64,000 nucleotides of DNA from Diphasiastrum complanatum (taxonomy: Eukaryota > Streptophyta > Lycopodiopsida > Lycopodiales > Lycopodiaceae), in NCBI GenBank assembly GCA_029204225.1, contig CM055106.1, forward strand, positions 8,044,907-8,108,906. The letters run 5' to 3'. Made by a program: the position numbers and the translations under genes. This document shows positions 9,575 through 18,990 of this stretch, in pieces. Each line of letters begins with the position of its first letter. Positions within the stretch are counted from its first letter, which is position 1. The notes beneath the pieces were generated by a model, which was not told the origin of the DNA, made no database searches, and was given only the letters and a program-made list of their open reading frames with translations.

Positions 9575-10200
9575 CTCACTCTTGAACCTTGCAGCTTTGT
9601 TCGTTTAATCCAATTGTCTCTCTTTGCTTGGTAAAGAGTGGCTTGTCAAGCGGTTTCGTGAGGAGATCTGCAATCATTTTTTTTATTTTATGAACTAGAC
9701 CTGGAGCTCTCCTTTCGAGATCAAATCTCGAATATGATGGTACTTTAGAGGAATGTGCTTTGTCTTTGAATGGAAGACAAGATCCTAGAATAGATAGATG
9801 GCACTCCGAGAGTCCATCATCATCGTGCTTGGCCCCTCTTCTGGTATCCAGATTGCCTCCAACATCATTTGCAACCACACTACCTCATTCGTCACTTTGG
9901 AGACTGCGACATACTCAGCTTTTCAAGAGGATTGAGCTACCAAGGTTTGCTTTTTGCATATCCAACTGATTGCAGCTCCGCATGCTATTGTACAGCCTCC
10001 AGTTATGGACTTGCTATCATCTTTGCAGCTCGCCCAGCTCGCATCACTGTAGTGATGTAGCTCGAATCCTTTCGCTTCGTTTCTAGCTCTGTAGGTTAAT
10101 CCAATATTTTGGGTACCCTTCAGATACTGTAGGATTCGTTTGGCCATTTTTCAATGTGCTAGACCAGGATTGGAATAGAATTGTCTCAATGCGTAAACAT
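9575..10200 (-). pseudogene. Copia-B RT tail and RNase H remnant
   Basis: In element sense this begins near 10200 with decayed RT tail, then AKRILQYLKGTQNIGLTY and SDASWASCKDDSKSITGG. These are the RT-RNase H connection and the RNase H start of Ty1/Copia pol (YSDASWA carries a catalytic Asp). A second frame gives HKIKKMIADLLTKPLDKPLF, the typical C-terminal ADxxTK block. At least one frameshift separates the halves. It abuts the 3-prime LTR, as expected. Confidence 0.75.
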
Positions 10201-10479
10201 ATAAGGCCAGATAGGGTCTGATACAAATTGTTAAGTACATCAGACTACCGATAAAGTTCTGGTAGGGTATACCTGCCATCTTCTATTCTTCCTCTTCTGT
10301 TTTTGGGCAATCCTATTTCGTGAGCTTGGCTTCAGCTATCATTGGTGTGGCTTTCTTTTTACAGTCCATCATATGGTACTGCTTCAGCACTTTTCTGGTC
10401 TCTCTTTAGTGACAAGACTGACTACTTTGTCGAATGTCATATCTGTAGACTCAGTATGAGCATTCTCAACGGCTGATAG

Positions 10480-10851
10480 GATGTCGGTAGAGATTTCATG
10501 AAGTACATCAATTGTTGTGGTGCTGGGACCTGGTGCTCTTGTCCTGATGCAGCGAGTTGAGCGAAGATCGTTTTGATCTTCTCAACATGTTAATCCAACT
10601 GGTTACCATCCCAACGTATTGATTGCAGCTGATTGTGAAGGTGCATGACTGAAGCTGGAGTCCTCACTTCATACTTCTGCTTTAATTTTTTCCATGCTGC
10701 ATGGCTGCTTTCGCAGTCTTCAATCTGCATGAGTAGATCTTCATTTATGGACAAAACAATGATCGCCATTGCGTGCTCATTCTATTTTATCCATTCAGCT
10801 CTCCTCAGGTCTCCCTCAAGAGGCTGCACCTCTGAGAGCTCGGTCACCGAC
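10480..10851 (-). pseudogene. Copia-B gag fragment, 3-prime side of the insertion
   Basis: Reading leftward from the insertion point, the minus strand gives an N-terminal Copia gag (UBN2-like) pattern: EWIK, then NEHAMAIIVLSI, SSHAAWKKLKQKYE and HLHNQLQSIRWDG. Two in-frame stops are visible (after EWIK and after GNQLD). The first five bases (10847-10851) are one copy of the Copia-A target duplication. The frame continues from the gag start at 17437-17373 across the insertion. Sequence 10200-10480 is further decayed internal DNA without clear domains. Confidence 0.7.
10847..10851. other. Target-site duplication (left) of Copia-A
   Basis: CCGAC directly precedes the 5-prime LTR. The same five bases directly follow the 3-prime LTR at 17368-17372. 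Confidence 0.93.
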
Positions 10852-11505
10852 TGTGAAAATTGTCAACATTTCCTAGCTAGTTTGAGGCCTAAATTGGCAA
10901 TTTTTGTACATAGTTTTGGATCTAACCTTTCACACGCGTGAAAGAGACCTAGATACTTTTATTCTAGTATATATTTCATGTTGAAGAAGTCTCAAACTTC
11001 GGGACCTTCTAAATGACACTAAAATCATGTTATTTGGACATATAGGCCAAAATTGGCTATTTTAGGTTACTGGTGTCCTAAAATTGGGTCCTAAGTTCTA
11101 GAGAGAGGAGAGAGAGTCATCTCTCTCACCTATATTAGGCTGAAATTCGTGGAGAACAGGTTGGAGAAACCTTTTGTATGCTTCATTGAGATCAATAGAT
11201 CATTGTCATTGTTTCTTCCTCCATTGAGAGCATTGTTGTGTGTATTGTCTTCAAGCTATTGTGTATGATCTTAGGTGCTTTCCAAAAGTGATAGGCTGAT
11301 GTATTATGGACTGTATAATGCTATTTTGGGCCGCACTTGATGTTTATGGAAGTTTCCATTTGTGATAAATGCTTTTTGATCAAGTTCTTTGCATTCTAGG
11401 TAGCATAGAATGTGTTGCCAATTCCTAGCTTATGTAGTTTGGAGTGCAAGCATTCAAGCCAATGATCTTGGAGTTTAGATCCACTTAGGATCTGTATTTT
11501 TCACA
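10852..11505 (+). repeat. Copia-A 5-prime LTR
   Basis: 654 bp with TGTGAAAA/TTTTCACA inverted ends. It contains an imperfect palindrome CTTTCAC-ACGC-GTGAAAG, a TATATAT-type promoter candidate near 10965, and a GAGAGA/TCTCTC inverted pair near 11100-11125. It reads the same as 16714-17367. Confidence 0.95.
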
Positions 11506-11520
11506 TGGTATCAGAGCTGG
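11506..11520 (+). other. Copia-A primer binding site (tRNA-Met)
   Basis: TGGTATCAGAGCTGG starts directly at the LTR end. TGGTATCAGAGC is the usual plant Copia site complementary to the initiator Met tRNA 3-prime end. Confidence 0.93.
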
Positions 11521-12672
11521 TTGGCTTCTATTTACAGTAAGTATTCCATTTTTGGTGATATTTGGATGTTTGATCAAGTTCTAGCATGATTTTGCATTGC
11601 TTTGTTGATCAAATCTTACTAACCTTTGTTTTGTGAGTTGAACTTGTGGATCAAAAGCATATTTCAGGTCTATTGAAGAGGCTGAAAAGAAACTATTTTG
11701 GATCAGATCATAACACCTAATCATTTGTGATTGTGAGGCTTGTGCATATTCAATACTAACAATGTTCTTTTCAATCCTATTGTTGACAATCTCCATTCTT
11801 GGATGAACACTCTCCTTAAGTGGATGAAACTTCTCCTTAAGTGGATGACAAATTCTCTTTTGAGTGAGTTGTAATTCTCCTAAAGGCTGAGCAAAGCTCC
11901 CATTTGGATGAAAGATCCCCTTTTTTGGGTGAACATATTGTAAGCTCCATTGTGAAGAGCATATTGTAAAGATTGTCATCAATTTTGGCATAAATTTTGG
12001 TGTACTTTGTTGAGCATGTAAGTAACTCTCCTTATGTAATTTGATTGGAGCATTTGCTGGAAGGTGTTAACCATTATGCAAGTGTGTTTTCAGGTTCTTA
12101 ACAGGTTGAGGAACATTCTCATGTGAAGTGATCTTAGATCTACATCTAAACACCAAGATTTGACAAGATAGTGAAGCTAGTCTTGTGATTCGCTAAGTGT
12201 GCTCATTCATTCACCTCTAAATCTTGTATTTATCACTTGCTGGAGTTTATAAACTTTTAGAAGTGTGGTTTACATGTGGTTTTACAGGTTGAATCAATAT
12301 CTTAGTGTGTTGATCATATGTTGATCAAGTTTGTTCATTACTAGGTAATCTTGGCATCCTAGTTTTGGGTATTTTCTAAGAATGCAAGTAACTCTTCACA
12401 CCATAACTTGATTTGGTCACTTGCTGGAAAGTTTGAGAGCTTAAGCAAGAGTGTGTTCAGGTTGGTTTGATTTTGTAATCCATTCTTAGTGTGTGCAAAG
12501 TGTTGCATGTGTTTCAATCTTCCTTTCTATGCTTGGAAACCATCTAGGTTCAAGATAGAAGTGTTTTAGGGTCCTAAATCTTCATAGATCTCTTTATCTA
12601 TCATTTGTTGAGAGAAAAGTGAGTGCTAAGTGCTTTAGGACAAAACCTAAAAGTTGAAGAAACATTAGAATC
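11521..12672 (+). other. Copia-A untranslated leader with internal repeats
   Basis: A long leader of about 1.15 kb with no plausible long plus-strand ORF. Short tandem copies of CTCCTTAAGTGGATGA lie at 11810-11850. A looser module (AAGTAACTCT, CACTTGCTGGAA, GTGTGTTCAGGTT) recurs near 12010-12110, 12230-12300 and 12370-12470. The minus-strand 136-codon frame here is not supported as a gene. Confidence 0.6.
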
Positions 12673-13938
12673 ATGGCTTCCAATGGTGGGATCATGCTAG
12701 AGTCTAGTGAAAGGTTGAGTTCATCAAACTACTCTACTTGGAAAGTGAGGATGGAGTCCTTACTTGAGTTGAATGAACTCATGGACATAGTTGCAGAAAT
12801 TGAAGAGAGACCTCTCACACTTCAAGAGCAACAAAGGTTTGATAAGAAGGCCAAAAGGGCTCTTCATATCATTAAAATGAATGTTACAAATGAACTTCTC
12901 AAGGAAGTTGGAAAGTGTCAAAGTGCAAGTGAGGCATGGAATGCCTTAAAGAAGCTCTTTGAATCAAAGTCCACATCTAGGGTATTGACCCTAAGGAGAC
13001 AAATATTTTCTAGTAGGCAAAGAGAGGGTGAAAGTGCTCATGAATTTATCTTGAGAGTTAAGTCCCTAAGTGATGATTTAGCATGCATTGATGAGAACAT
13101 AAAAGATGGTGAAATGGTCCAAGTTATGTTGAATGGTTTGCTAAATGAACATGCTAACCTTGTGCAAAGTTTTGCCATTCAAAGAGTCTTGCCAAGTGTG
13201 GTTGACTTGCAAGAAATCTTATTGGCTGAAGAACATAGGTTGCAATCAAAGCTTGATGGTGCATCCTTGCAAGGTGGAGGTGAAGAGGCTTTCTTCACAA
13301 AAGGCAAATTCAAGGGCAAAGGTAAAGGCAAAGGGAAATGGTCCAAAGGTGGTAACTTTGATCATGATGATCACTCTTCCTCTTCCTCTTCTACTAAGAA
13401 CAATAAGTCAAAGTTCAAGTGCTTTTATTGTGGGATAAAAGGTCATTTTGCAAATGAATGTTATAAGAAGAAAAGAGAGCAAGGAGAGAGGCAAGGAAAT
13501 CTTACAATAGATGAGGAAGAACATAACACATGTGAATCACTTGTTATGACTTCAAGTTTGTTAGCCAACATAGATGATAATGATCCTTGGTGGATTGATA
13601 GTGGAGCCTCATCTCACATGACAAGACATAAGGAATACTTTACATCCTTATTGTCTTATGAGGGAGAAGGTAACATCATCTACACTGCAAATGATGGTCA
13701 ATGTGACATCAAAGGCATAGGCACTATTCCTATTTCCCTTTCAACAAATAGGAAAGCAAATCTTGAAAATGTTTTGTACATTCCTTCAATCACTAAGAAT
13801 TTGCTTAGTGTAAGTCAAATGATTGACAAAGGACTTGATGTGGAGTTCATTGGAGATGCATGTTTGATAAGTAAATGTGGATCCTTGATTGCTCAAGTAG
13901 GAGGCATGGTAAACTTTTCAAGCTTGATGCATGTGTGA
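12673..13938 (+). CDS. Copia-A gag-protease
   Basis: 421 codons from ATG. Residues 1-190 are a Copia gag (UBN2-type) with SSSNYSTWKVRMESLL and SKSTSRVLTLRRQIF. A Lys/Gly-rich basic stretch follows, then a zinc knuckle CFYCGIKGHFANEC (CX2CX4HX4C, about residues 252-265) for RNA binding. The protease starts at WWIDSGASSHMT (about residues 306-317) with the DSGA active-site Asp. The frame then runs out at a stop; integrase continues in another frame beginning near 13890. A related copy (24.8-25.2 kb) encodes this junction without that shift, so one indel near 13885-13905 is the simplest reading. Role: packaging of element RNA and polyprotein processing. Confidence 0.9.
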   Translation: MASNGGIMLESSERLSSSNYSTWKVRMESLLELNELMDIVAEIEERPLTLQEQQRFDKKAKRALHIIKMNVTNELLKEVGKCQSASEAWNALKKLFESKSTSRVLTLRRQIFSSRQREGESAHEFILRVKSLSDDLACIDENIKDGEMVQVMLNGLLNEHANLVQSFAIQRVLPSVVDLQEILLAEEHRLQSKLDGASLQGGGEEAFFTKGKFKGKGKGKGKWSKGGNFDHDDHSSSSSSTKNNKSKFKCFYCGIKGHFANECYKKKREQGERQGNLTIDEEEHNTCESLVMTSSLLANIDDNDPWWIDSGASSHMTRHKEYFTSLLSYEGEGNIIYTANDGQCDIKGIGTIPISLSTNRKANLENVLYIPSITKNLLSVSQMIDKGLDVEFIGDACLISKCGSLIAQVGGMVNFSSLMHV

Positions 13939-16700
13939 TCTCTAATCATGAAGGATGTATGGCTAGGGAGCAATTGACAAACCAAGAAGTTTGGCACAAG
14001 AGGTTGGGCCATCCCAACTTCAAATCTTTGGAGGTAATGGCAAAGAAAGAGCTTGTTCTTGGTCTCCCTAAAAGTCTTGTTGCAAACAATAGTGTTTGTG
14101 AACATTGTGCCTTGTCCAAATCTCATAGACTTGCTTATTCTAGATCTACTTCTAGATCTAAAGAAGCTTTTCAACTTGTGCATTCTGATATTCATTCTTC
14201 TAGTACAACTAGCAATGGTGGGGCAAAGATGTATGCAACTTTCATTGATGACTTTAGTAGGTATACTTGGATCTATCTTCTTAAAAGTAAGGATGAAGTG
14301 TTTGCTGCATTTGTCAAGTTCAAGAATGAAATGGAAAACCAATTCAATACAAAGATCAAATGCTTAAGATCTGATAATGGAGGGGAATACACCTCAAATA
14401 GGTTCAAAGACTTTTGTATAGCACATGGGATTAAGAGGGAGATGTCTAGTCCTAGGACTCCACAACAGAATGGAGTGGCCGAGAGGAAGAATAGAACCCT
14501 TTGTGAATGTGCCAAGGCAATGAGACTACATGCTAATCTTGCTAAGTCTTTTTGGGGGGAAGCTTTAGCATGTGCTAACTATCTATGTAATAGATGGACA
14601 AGTGCTTCCTTGGATGGTAAAACTCCTCATGAGGTTCTTTATGGTAGAAGGCCGAGTGTCAAGCATTGTAGGATCTTTGGATGTACATGTTTTGTCAATA
14701 TCACACTTGATGATAGAACTAAAGAAGATCCTTCATCAAAGAAGGGTGTGTTTGTTGGCTATAGTGAAGTAAGCAAGGCTTACAAAGTGTACATTCCTTC
14801 TACAAAGAAAGTCGTCATAAGTAGGGATGTCATCTTTCATGAAGAGAATGTTTCCAATGTTGTTGATGTTGATGTTGATGTGCCTACTAATCATCATGAT
14901 GTGCAAGATGTCTTGGATGAAGATGGAGATGCCACTCCAAAGCAAACTTCAAGGAAGACTCAAAGGCAAAGGGCTAAGCCATCAAGGCTAACCTATGATG
15001 AAAAAGGAAAGCAAGTGGTGGACAACTCTAACTTTGCTTTTCTTACCTCTTTTGATGAACCAACTTGTGTAGATGAAGCAATTCAAAAGAAGGAATGGAT
15101 CCAAGCCATGGATCATGAGCATCAAGCACTCATCAAAAGCAACACATGGAGGTTGGTAAAGCTTCCAAAGGACAAGAAGGCAATTGGTTGTAAGTGGATC
15201 TTCAAGATCAAGACAAATCAAGATGGATCAATCAACAAGTACAAGGCAAGGTTGGTGGCAAAGGGGTATGCTCAAGAATATGGTATTGACTATGATGAGA
15301 CCTTTGCACCCGTGGCAAAGATGGTAACTATTCAAATCCTAATCTCTCTTGCAACTCTTTATGATTGGGATATGTGGCAAATGGATGTTACTAATGCCTT
15401 CTTGAATGGTGATCTTGAAGAAGATATTTACATGGAGCAACTCAAGTGGCAATTTCTTCAAGGCAAGGAAGATCTCGTTGAGGTTTGTTTTGAGCTCAAA
15501 TGGGCTGGTTTTATTAGGTTTGATACTCAACTTCATCTACTCTACTTCATGTTGGATAGAAGTGTAGAAATCTATCTTTTGGTTTATGATGGTGACATTG
15601 TTTTCACTAACTATAGTGAAAGGTTGAAATCAAGCAATGATGAGATCTTGTGGGATGTTAATCATGTGTTTGAGAGGGAGTATCTTCAGAGGTTCAGATC
15701 TGAAGATGTTTATAAATGCAAAGTCCTTGATGTTTTATTGGAAGATCAAGATGTTGATCTTGAATTGCTTCATCAACACCAAGAGGCAAGTAGCAATTGG
15801 AAGCTAGTCAAAAGCATGAAAGGGGAGCCACATGGGCAAAGCATCTTGGATCTGTTTTTACAGGTCCTTGAAGGTTCAAGTAAGGTTCTTGGAGCAGCAA
15901 GGAAGTGTCCTTTTACTCTACCTTACTTGTTTAATCTCATGTATGAACATTGTCATGTCAATGTGTTGGAATTGTCAAAATTCAATGAAACTAGTTCCAC
16001 AGTTTTGCATCTTTTGGATCTTGGAGATGGAATAATTATCATTGCTGGTTTTTATGATCAAGTACATGCATTCATTCAAATCTCAAAAGATATGGAAGTG
16101 GTCAATATGTTTACTTTTGAGCAAAGTTCAAGATCTAGCATCCTAGTGTTGGCAAATTGGCAAATTGTTGACAATGTAGGATCAAGCGTTATATGCAAAT
16201 CTTGTGGAGATACTTCAAGTATTTCAAGTTCAGGTTTTGCTCATTCAAATGGAACAGAGAACACATCATTTTGGCATTCATTCACTCAAGGGCTTTCGTG
16301 GATTGGAGATCTACAAAGGCAAGGTGGTGATGGAGGTTCATTCATGGAGATACATGGTGCATTCACTATGGGCATAGTGGAATGTGGACGAGGCATGCAA
16401 ACACCTGTTGGTTACTTTCACTTACAACTTGTTTGCTGCTGTTTTACAGAGAACTCAAAGGTGGATACATGGAGGAATCCTTTCATTGTTATTCTATGTT
16501 CTTTTACATGTATCTTGTTCACCATTCTATGTAAAATTGATGTAAGAAATAGTGAAGCATCCTATATGGGCACTATTATCTATATCAATTATGTTGTACT
16601 TCATATTGTACATATTAGAACACTTGAAAAGAGATCTATCATCATGATGGAGATCATTCTTAGGTTGGAGCAAAGTAGTGTTGTAAAACTAGCAAGTTAA
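13893..16700 (+). CDS. Copia-A integrase, truncated RT and novel C-terminal region
   Basis: One open frame (stop-free from 13875, coding from about 13893) ends at TAA 16698-16700, four bases before the polypurine tract. Integrase shows the HHCC domain (KRLGHPN, CEHCALSKSHR) and the DDE core (VHSDIH, LRSDNGGEY, NGVAERKNRTL). RT fingers and palm follow (GCKWIFKIK, YKARLVAKGYAQEYGIDY, MDVTNAFLNGDLEEDIYMEQ, ending near 15438). After that canonical RT stops: no YGLKQAPRAW block, no YVDD and no RNase H. About 100 residues (FLQGKEDLVE, AGFIRFDTQLHLLYFMLD, VYDGDIVFTN) could be remodelled RT or foreign sequence. Roughly 320 more residues match nothing I know. About 420 codons without a stop is long for AT-rich non-coding DNA. 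Confidence 0.85.
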   Translation, partial: SSRRHGKLFKLDACVISNHEGCMAREQLTNQEVWHKRLGHPNFKSLEVMAKKELVLGLPKSLVANNSVCEHCALSKSHRLAYSRSTSRSKEAFQLVHSDIHSSSTTSNGGAKMYATFIDDFSRYTWIYLLKSKDEVFAAFVKFKNEMENQFNTKIKCLRSDNGGEYTSNRFKDFCIAHGIKREMSSPRTPQQNGVAERKNRTLCECAKAMRLHANLAKSFWGEALACANYLCNRWTSASLDGKTPHEVLYGRRPSVKHCRIFGCTCFVNITLDDRTKEDPSSKKGVFVGYSEVSKAYKVYIPSTKKVVISRDVIFHEENVSNVVDVDVDVPTNHHDVQDVLDEDGDATPKQTSRKTQRQRAKPSRLTYDEKGKQVVDNSNFAFLTSFDEPTCVDEAIQKKEWIQAMDHEHQALIKSNTWRLVKLPKDKKAIGCKWIFKIKTNQDGSINKYKARLVAKGYAQEYGIDYDETFAPVAKMVTIQILISLATLYDWDMWQMDVTNAFLNGDLEEDIYMEQLKWQFLQGKEDLVEVCFELKWAGFIRFDTQLHLLYFMLDRSVEIYLLVYDGDIVFTNYSERLKSSNDEILWDVNHVFEREYLQRFRSEDVYKCKVLDVLLEDQDVDLELLHQHQEASSNWKLVKSMKGEPHGQSILDLFLQVLEGSSKVLGAARKCPFTLPYLFNLMYEHCHVNVLELSKFNETSSTVLHLLDLGDGIIIIAGFYDQVHAFIQISKDMEVVNMFTFEQSSRSSILVLANWQIVDNVGSSVICKSCGDTSSISSSGFAHSNGTENTSFWHSFTQGLSWIGDLQRQGGDGGSFMEIHGAFTMGIVECGRGMQTPVGYFHLQLVCCCFTENSKVDTWRNPFIVILCSFTCILFTILCKIDVRNSEASYMGTIIYINYVVLHIVHIRTLEKRSIIMMEIILRLEQSSVVKLAS

Positions 16701-16703
16701 GTT

Positions 16704-16713
16704 GAAGAGGGAG
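16704..16713 (+). other. Copia-A polypurine tract
   Basis: GAAGAGGGAG lies directly before the 3-prime LTR. The related element at the right edge of the window has GAAGAGAGAG in the same place. Confidence 0.85.
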
Positions 16714-17367
16714 TGTGAAAATTGTCAACATTTCCTAGCTAGTTTGAGGCCTAAATTGGCAATTTTTGTACATAGTTTTGGATCTAACCTTTCACACGCG
16801 TGAAAGAGACCTAGATACTTTTATTCTAGTATATATTTCATGTTGAAGAAGTCTCAAACTTCGGGACCTTCTAAATGACACTAAAATCATGTTATTTGGA
16901 CATATAGGCCAAAATTGGCTATTTTAGGTTACTGGTGTCCTAAAATTGGGTCCTAAGTTCTAGAGAGAGGAGAGAGAGTCATCTCTCTCACCTATATTAG
17001 GCTGAAATTCGTGGAGAACAGGTTGGAGAAACCTTTTGTATGCTTCATTGAGATCAATAGATCATTGTCATTGTTTCTTCCTCCATTGAGAGCATTGTTG
17101 TGTGTATTGTCTTCAAGCTATTGTGTATGATCTTAGGTGCTTTCCAAAAGTGATAGGCTGATGTATTATGGACTGTATAATGCTATTTTGGGCCGCACTT
17201 GATGTTTATGGAAGTTTCCATTTGTGATAAATGCTTTTTGATCAAGTTCTTTGCATTCTAGGTAGCATAGAATGTGTTGCCAATTCCTAGCTTATGTAGT
17301 TTGGAGTGCAAGCATTCAAGCCAATGATCTTGGAGTTTAGATCCACTTAGGATCTGTATTTTTCACA
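16714..17367 (+). repeat. Copia-A 3-prime LTR
   Basis: 654 bp, starting TGTGAAAA and ending TTTTCACA. No substitution against the 5-prime LTR was found by eye. Confidence 0.95.
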
Positions 17368-17372
17368 CCGAC
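17368..17372. other. Target-site duplication (right) of Copia-A
   Basis: CCGAC matches 10847-10851. Confidence 0.93.
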
Positions 17373-17437
17373 CAGATGCCTTCGCCCTTCAAGAGTGTTT
17401 TGATTTTGAATTTTCTAGATTCTGTAATTTGCGCCAT
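17373..17437 (-). pseudogene. Copia-B gag start, 5-prime side of the insertion
   Basis: An ATG at 17437-17435 (minus) opens MAQITESRKFKIKTLLKG, in the position and style of a Copia gag start, about 90 bases from the primer site. The frame is interrupted after about 21 codons by Copia-A and resumes at 10851. The insertion therefore knocked out an already decaying gag. Confidence 0.75.
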
Positions 17438-17528
17438 CGAGATTGATTGCTACTCTGGTCTAGATTGTCGTAGCCATATTATGTTGTCTGGAAGAATCAC
17501 TGCTAGGATATCAGTAGTGACAACCTGC

Positions 17529-17542
17529 TGGCTCTAATACCA
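17529..17542 (-). other. Copia-B primer binding site (tRNA-Met)
   Basis: In element sense the site reads TGGTATTAGAGCCA directly after the LTR. This is a one-base variant of the usual TGGTATCAGAGC, and it fixes the orientation as minus. Confidence 0.85.
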
Positions 17543-18369
17543 TGTCACGGGAGTGCATGTGTGGGACTGATTCGTTCGCGAACAATTTTTTGTCTGTTAA
17601 TTTTCTTTTGTGTGGAAGCCCTTACAGGATCCCAGACACTCGACTACGCATCATAGAACATTCTATTCTAGCAATCATGATCCACAACACAAGATGAGAT
17701 GCACAAAAATAGAGTGACTGAATTATCAGTTTTAGTTTAGAGTGAATTCATCAGTGTCTCGCTCATTGGCAGAATGACATTCTACTCTTTCGCTATGTTC
17801 TGCTCGTTGCTAGACTTTCATGCACAGCTATGGTGTCTTTTCTTTCTTACTCTATTCGCTACGTCTCTCTCTGTCTCTTACAGATCTCTGTATTAACTAC
17901 TTGTATTCTTTTTTTCCATCCTTTATGATCTAGAGAGGATCGTTTATACCTCCACTATATGGAGTATACAAGATCGCTAAACATAGAATCACATCACTAG
18001 TTAATGCTAACCAACTAGTTAGTTGATTTGTGTCATTGCTACTCATTTCAGCTGGGCATGAAGCCCGTTGAGCTGCAGCTGGCAGTGCAAAAGATTTTCC
18101 TTTGTCTGTTTCGTAATCTCCCATTTGCTTTCGTTCTTTTCGTAGTTTTCGTTTCGCGTCTCTTTTTCGGCTTTGCGGTCCTGGAGGGGTGTTTGCGATT
18201 CGTTATTGATTCGCGAATCGTTCGTGCTTCGAGTCAAAGACACGTTGACTATCGCGAATTGTTCTCGTTCGTGCTTCGAGTCAAAGTCATGTTGACTATC
18301 GTGAATTGTTCGACCTTCGTGTCTTGTTCGTGCTGCAACAAAGTTGCAGGAGTTGACCATTTGGAGGCA
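17543..18369 (-). repeat. Copia-B 5-prime LTR
   Basis: It runs from TGTCACGG to GGAGGCA on the plus strand and is homologous to 8719-9574. It lacks about 30 bases near its left end that the other copy has (after GGGACTGATTCG). Confidence 0.85.
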
Positions 18370-18990
18370 TTATGAAATTTGATGAGCACTAGTAATTTTT
18401 TGGCGAGCACCTCCCGTACATCATTTTAAGGGCATATCCATATCATTTAAAGAGCATATCCTTTTAAGGGCGCAGACTTAGACCTTAAGGCCCATACCTT
18501 ACTAGAGGTCATGGTCTTACATTTAAAGGTCATTCCTTATCATTTAAAGACAATATTTGTTAAAGACAAGATGTATGTCTTTGAAGATTGAAAGACAGGC
18601 CCTACATTTTGGAGGTAGTACTCAGAAGTCATACACACTAATGTCTAAAGGCCATATCTTAAAGCTTAAAGGCATAGTGCCTAACACTTATAGGTAGTGC
18701 CTTGAGCCACTTAATCACCAACTCTTGGAACATAAAGACAATAACTTAAGATTGTAAGATCATGTCCTTAGACTTTAAAGGAGACAACCCTAATGTATAG
18801 AAGGGATGGTCCTAAAATTTAAAGACCTTGTATGGGGTAGCCCTTTGAGAATGGGGCCCTTAAAATGGCTCAAGATAAAATCTCTCTACTTTAGGATTGT
18901 GTCTTTAGAATGTAAAGGTAGCACCCGGAGACATTATAGATCAGCTCCCTAACCACAAAAGGCTTGATGCTTAGCCATTAAAGGCCATTT
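18370..18990. repeat. Degenerate short-period repeat
   Basis: Loosely repeated blocks of about 30-40 bases built on CATTTAAAGGTCAT, CATATCCTTTTAAGGGC and similar run to about 18.98 kb. There is no open frame of interest. The period is irregular, so this may be an old minisatellite or an LTR fragment. Confidence 0.4.

Larger units (their letters stand above)
10852..17367 (+). mobile_element. Copia-A: young, complete-looking Copia element
   Basis: A 6516-bp element has everything expected at its ends: two 654-bp LTRs with TGTGAAAA...TTTTCACA termini and a 5-bp target duplication (CCGAC). It also has a tRNA-Met primer site after the 5-prime LTR and a polypurine tract before the 3-prime LTR. I found no difference between the LTRs on visual comparison, so insertion was recent. 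Gag, protease and integrase are recognisable. RT stops being canonical after the MDVTNAFLNG region, and RNase H is replaced by other open coding sequence. It sits inside the gag of Copia-B. The missing catalytic parts suggest it moved using proteins from a relative. Confidence 0.93.
8719..18369 (-). mobile_element. Copia-B: internally deleted Copia LTR element
   Basis: This is a minus-strand Copia element defined by two related LTRs (8719-9574 and 17543-18369), a primer site beside the right LTR and pol remnants beside the left one. After removing the nested Copia-A insertion, only about 1.4 kb of internal DNA remains: start of gag, a gag fragment, then RNase H. Protease, integrase and most of RT are gone. 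The gag fragments carry stops. A target duplication could not be fixed: CATTAT occurs on both outer flanks, but not in perfect register with the LTR ends. LTR divergence and the internal deletion point to an old, dead copy. Confidence 0.85.

Noticed and set aside
11581-11991. 136-codon minus-strand ORF in the Copia-A leader
   Set aside because: It is antisense to the leader and built partly from the short tandem repeat. No family match.
12673-14000. Programmed frameshift between Copia gag and pol
   Set aside because: The shift sits after protease in Copia-A but before protease in Copia-C and Copia-E, and is absent between gag and protease in Copia-H. Different positions point to separate indels.
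13893-14342. Minus-strand ORFs of 60-150 codons opposite Copia integrase and RT
   Set aside because: They are shadows of conserved plus-strand coding in the opposite frame.
8711-18375. CATTAT as target duplication of Copia-B
   Set aside because: It occurs on both flanks but not in the same register with the TG/CA LTR ends. I could not define a clean 5-bp duplication.
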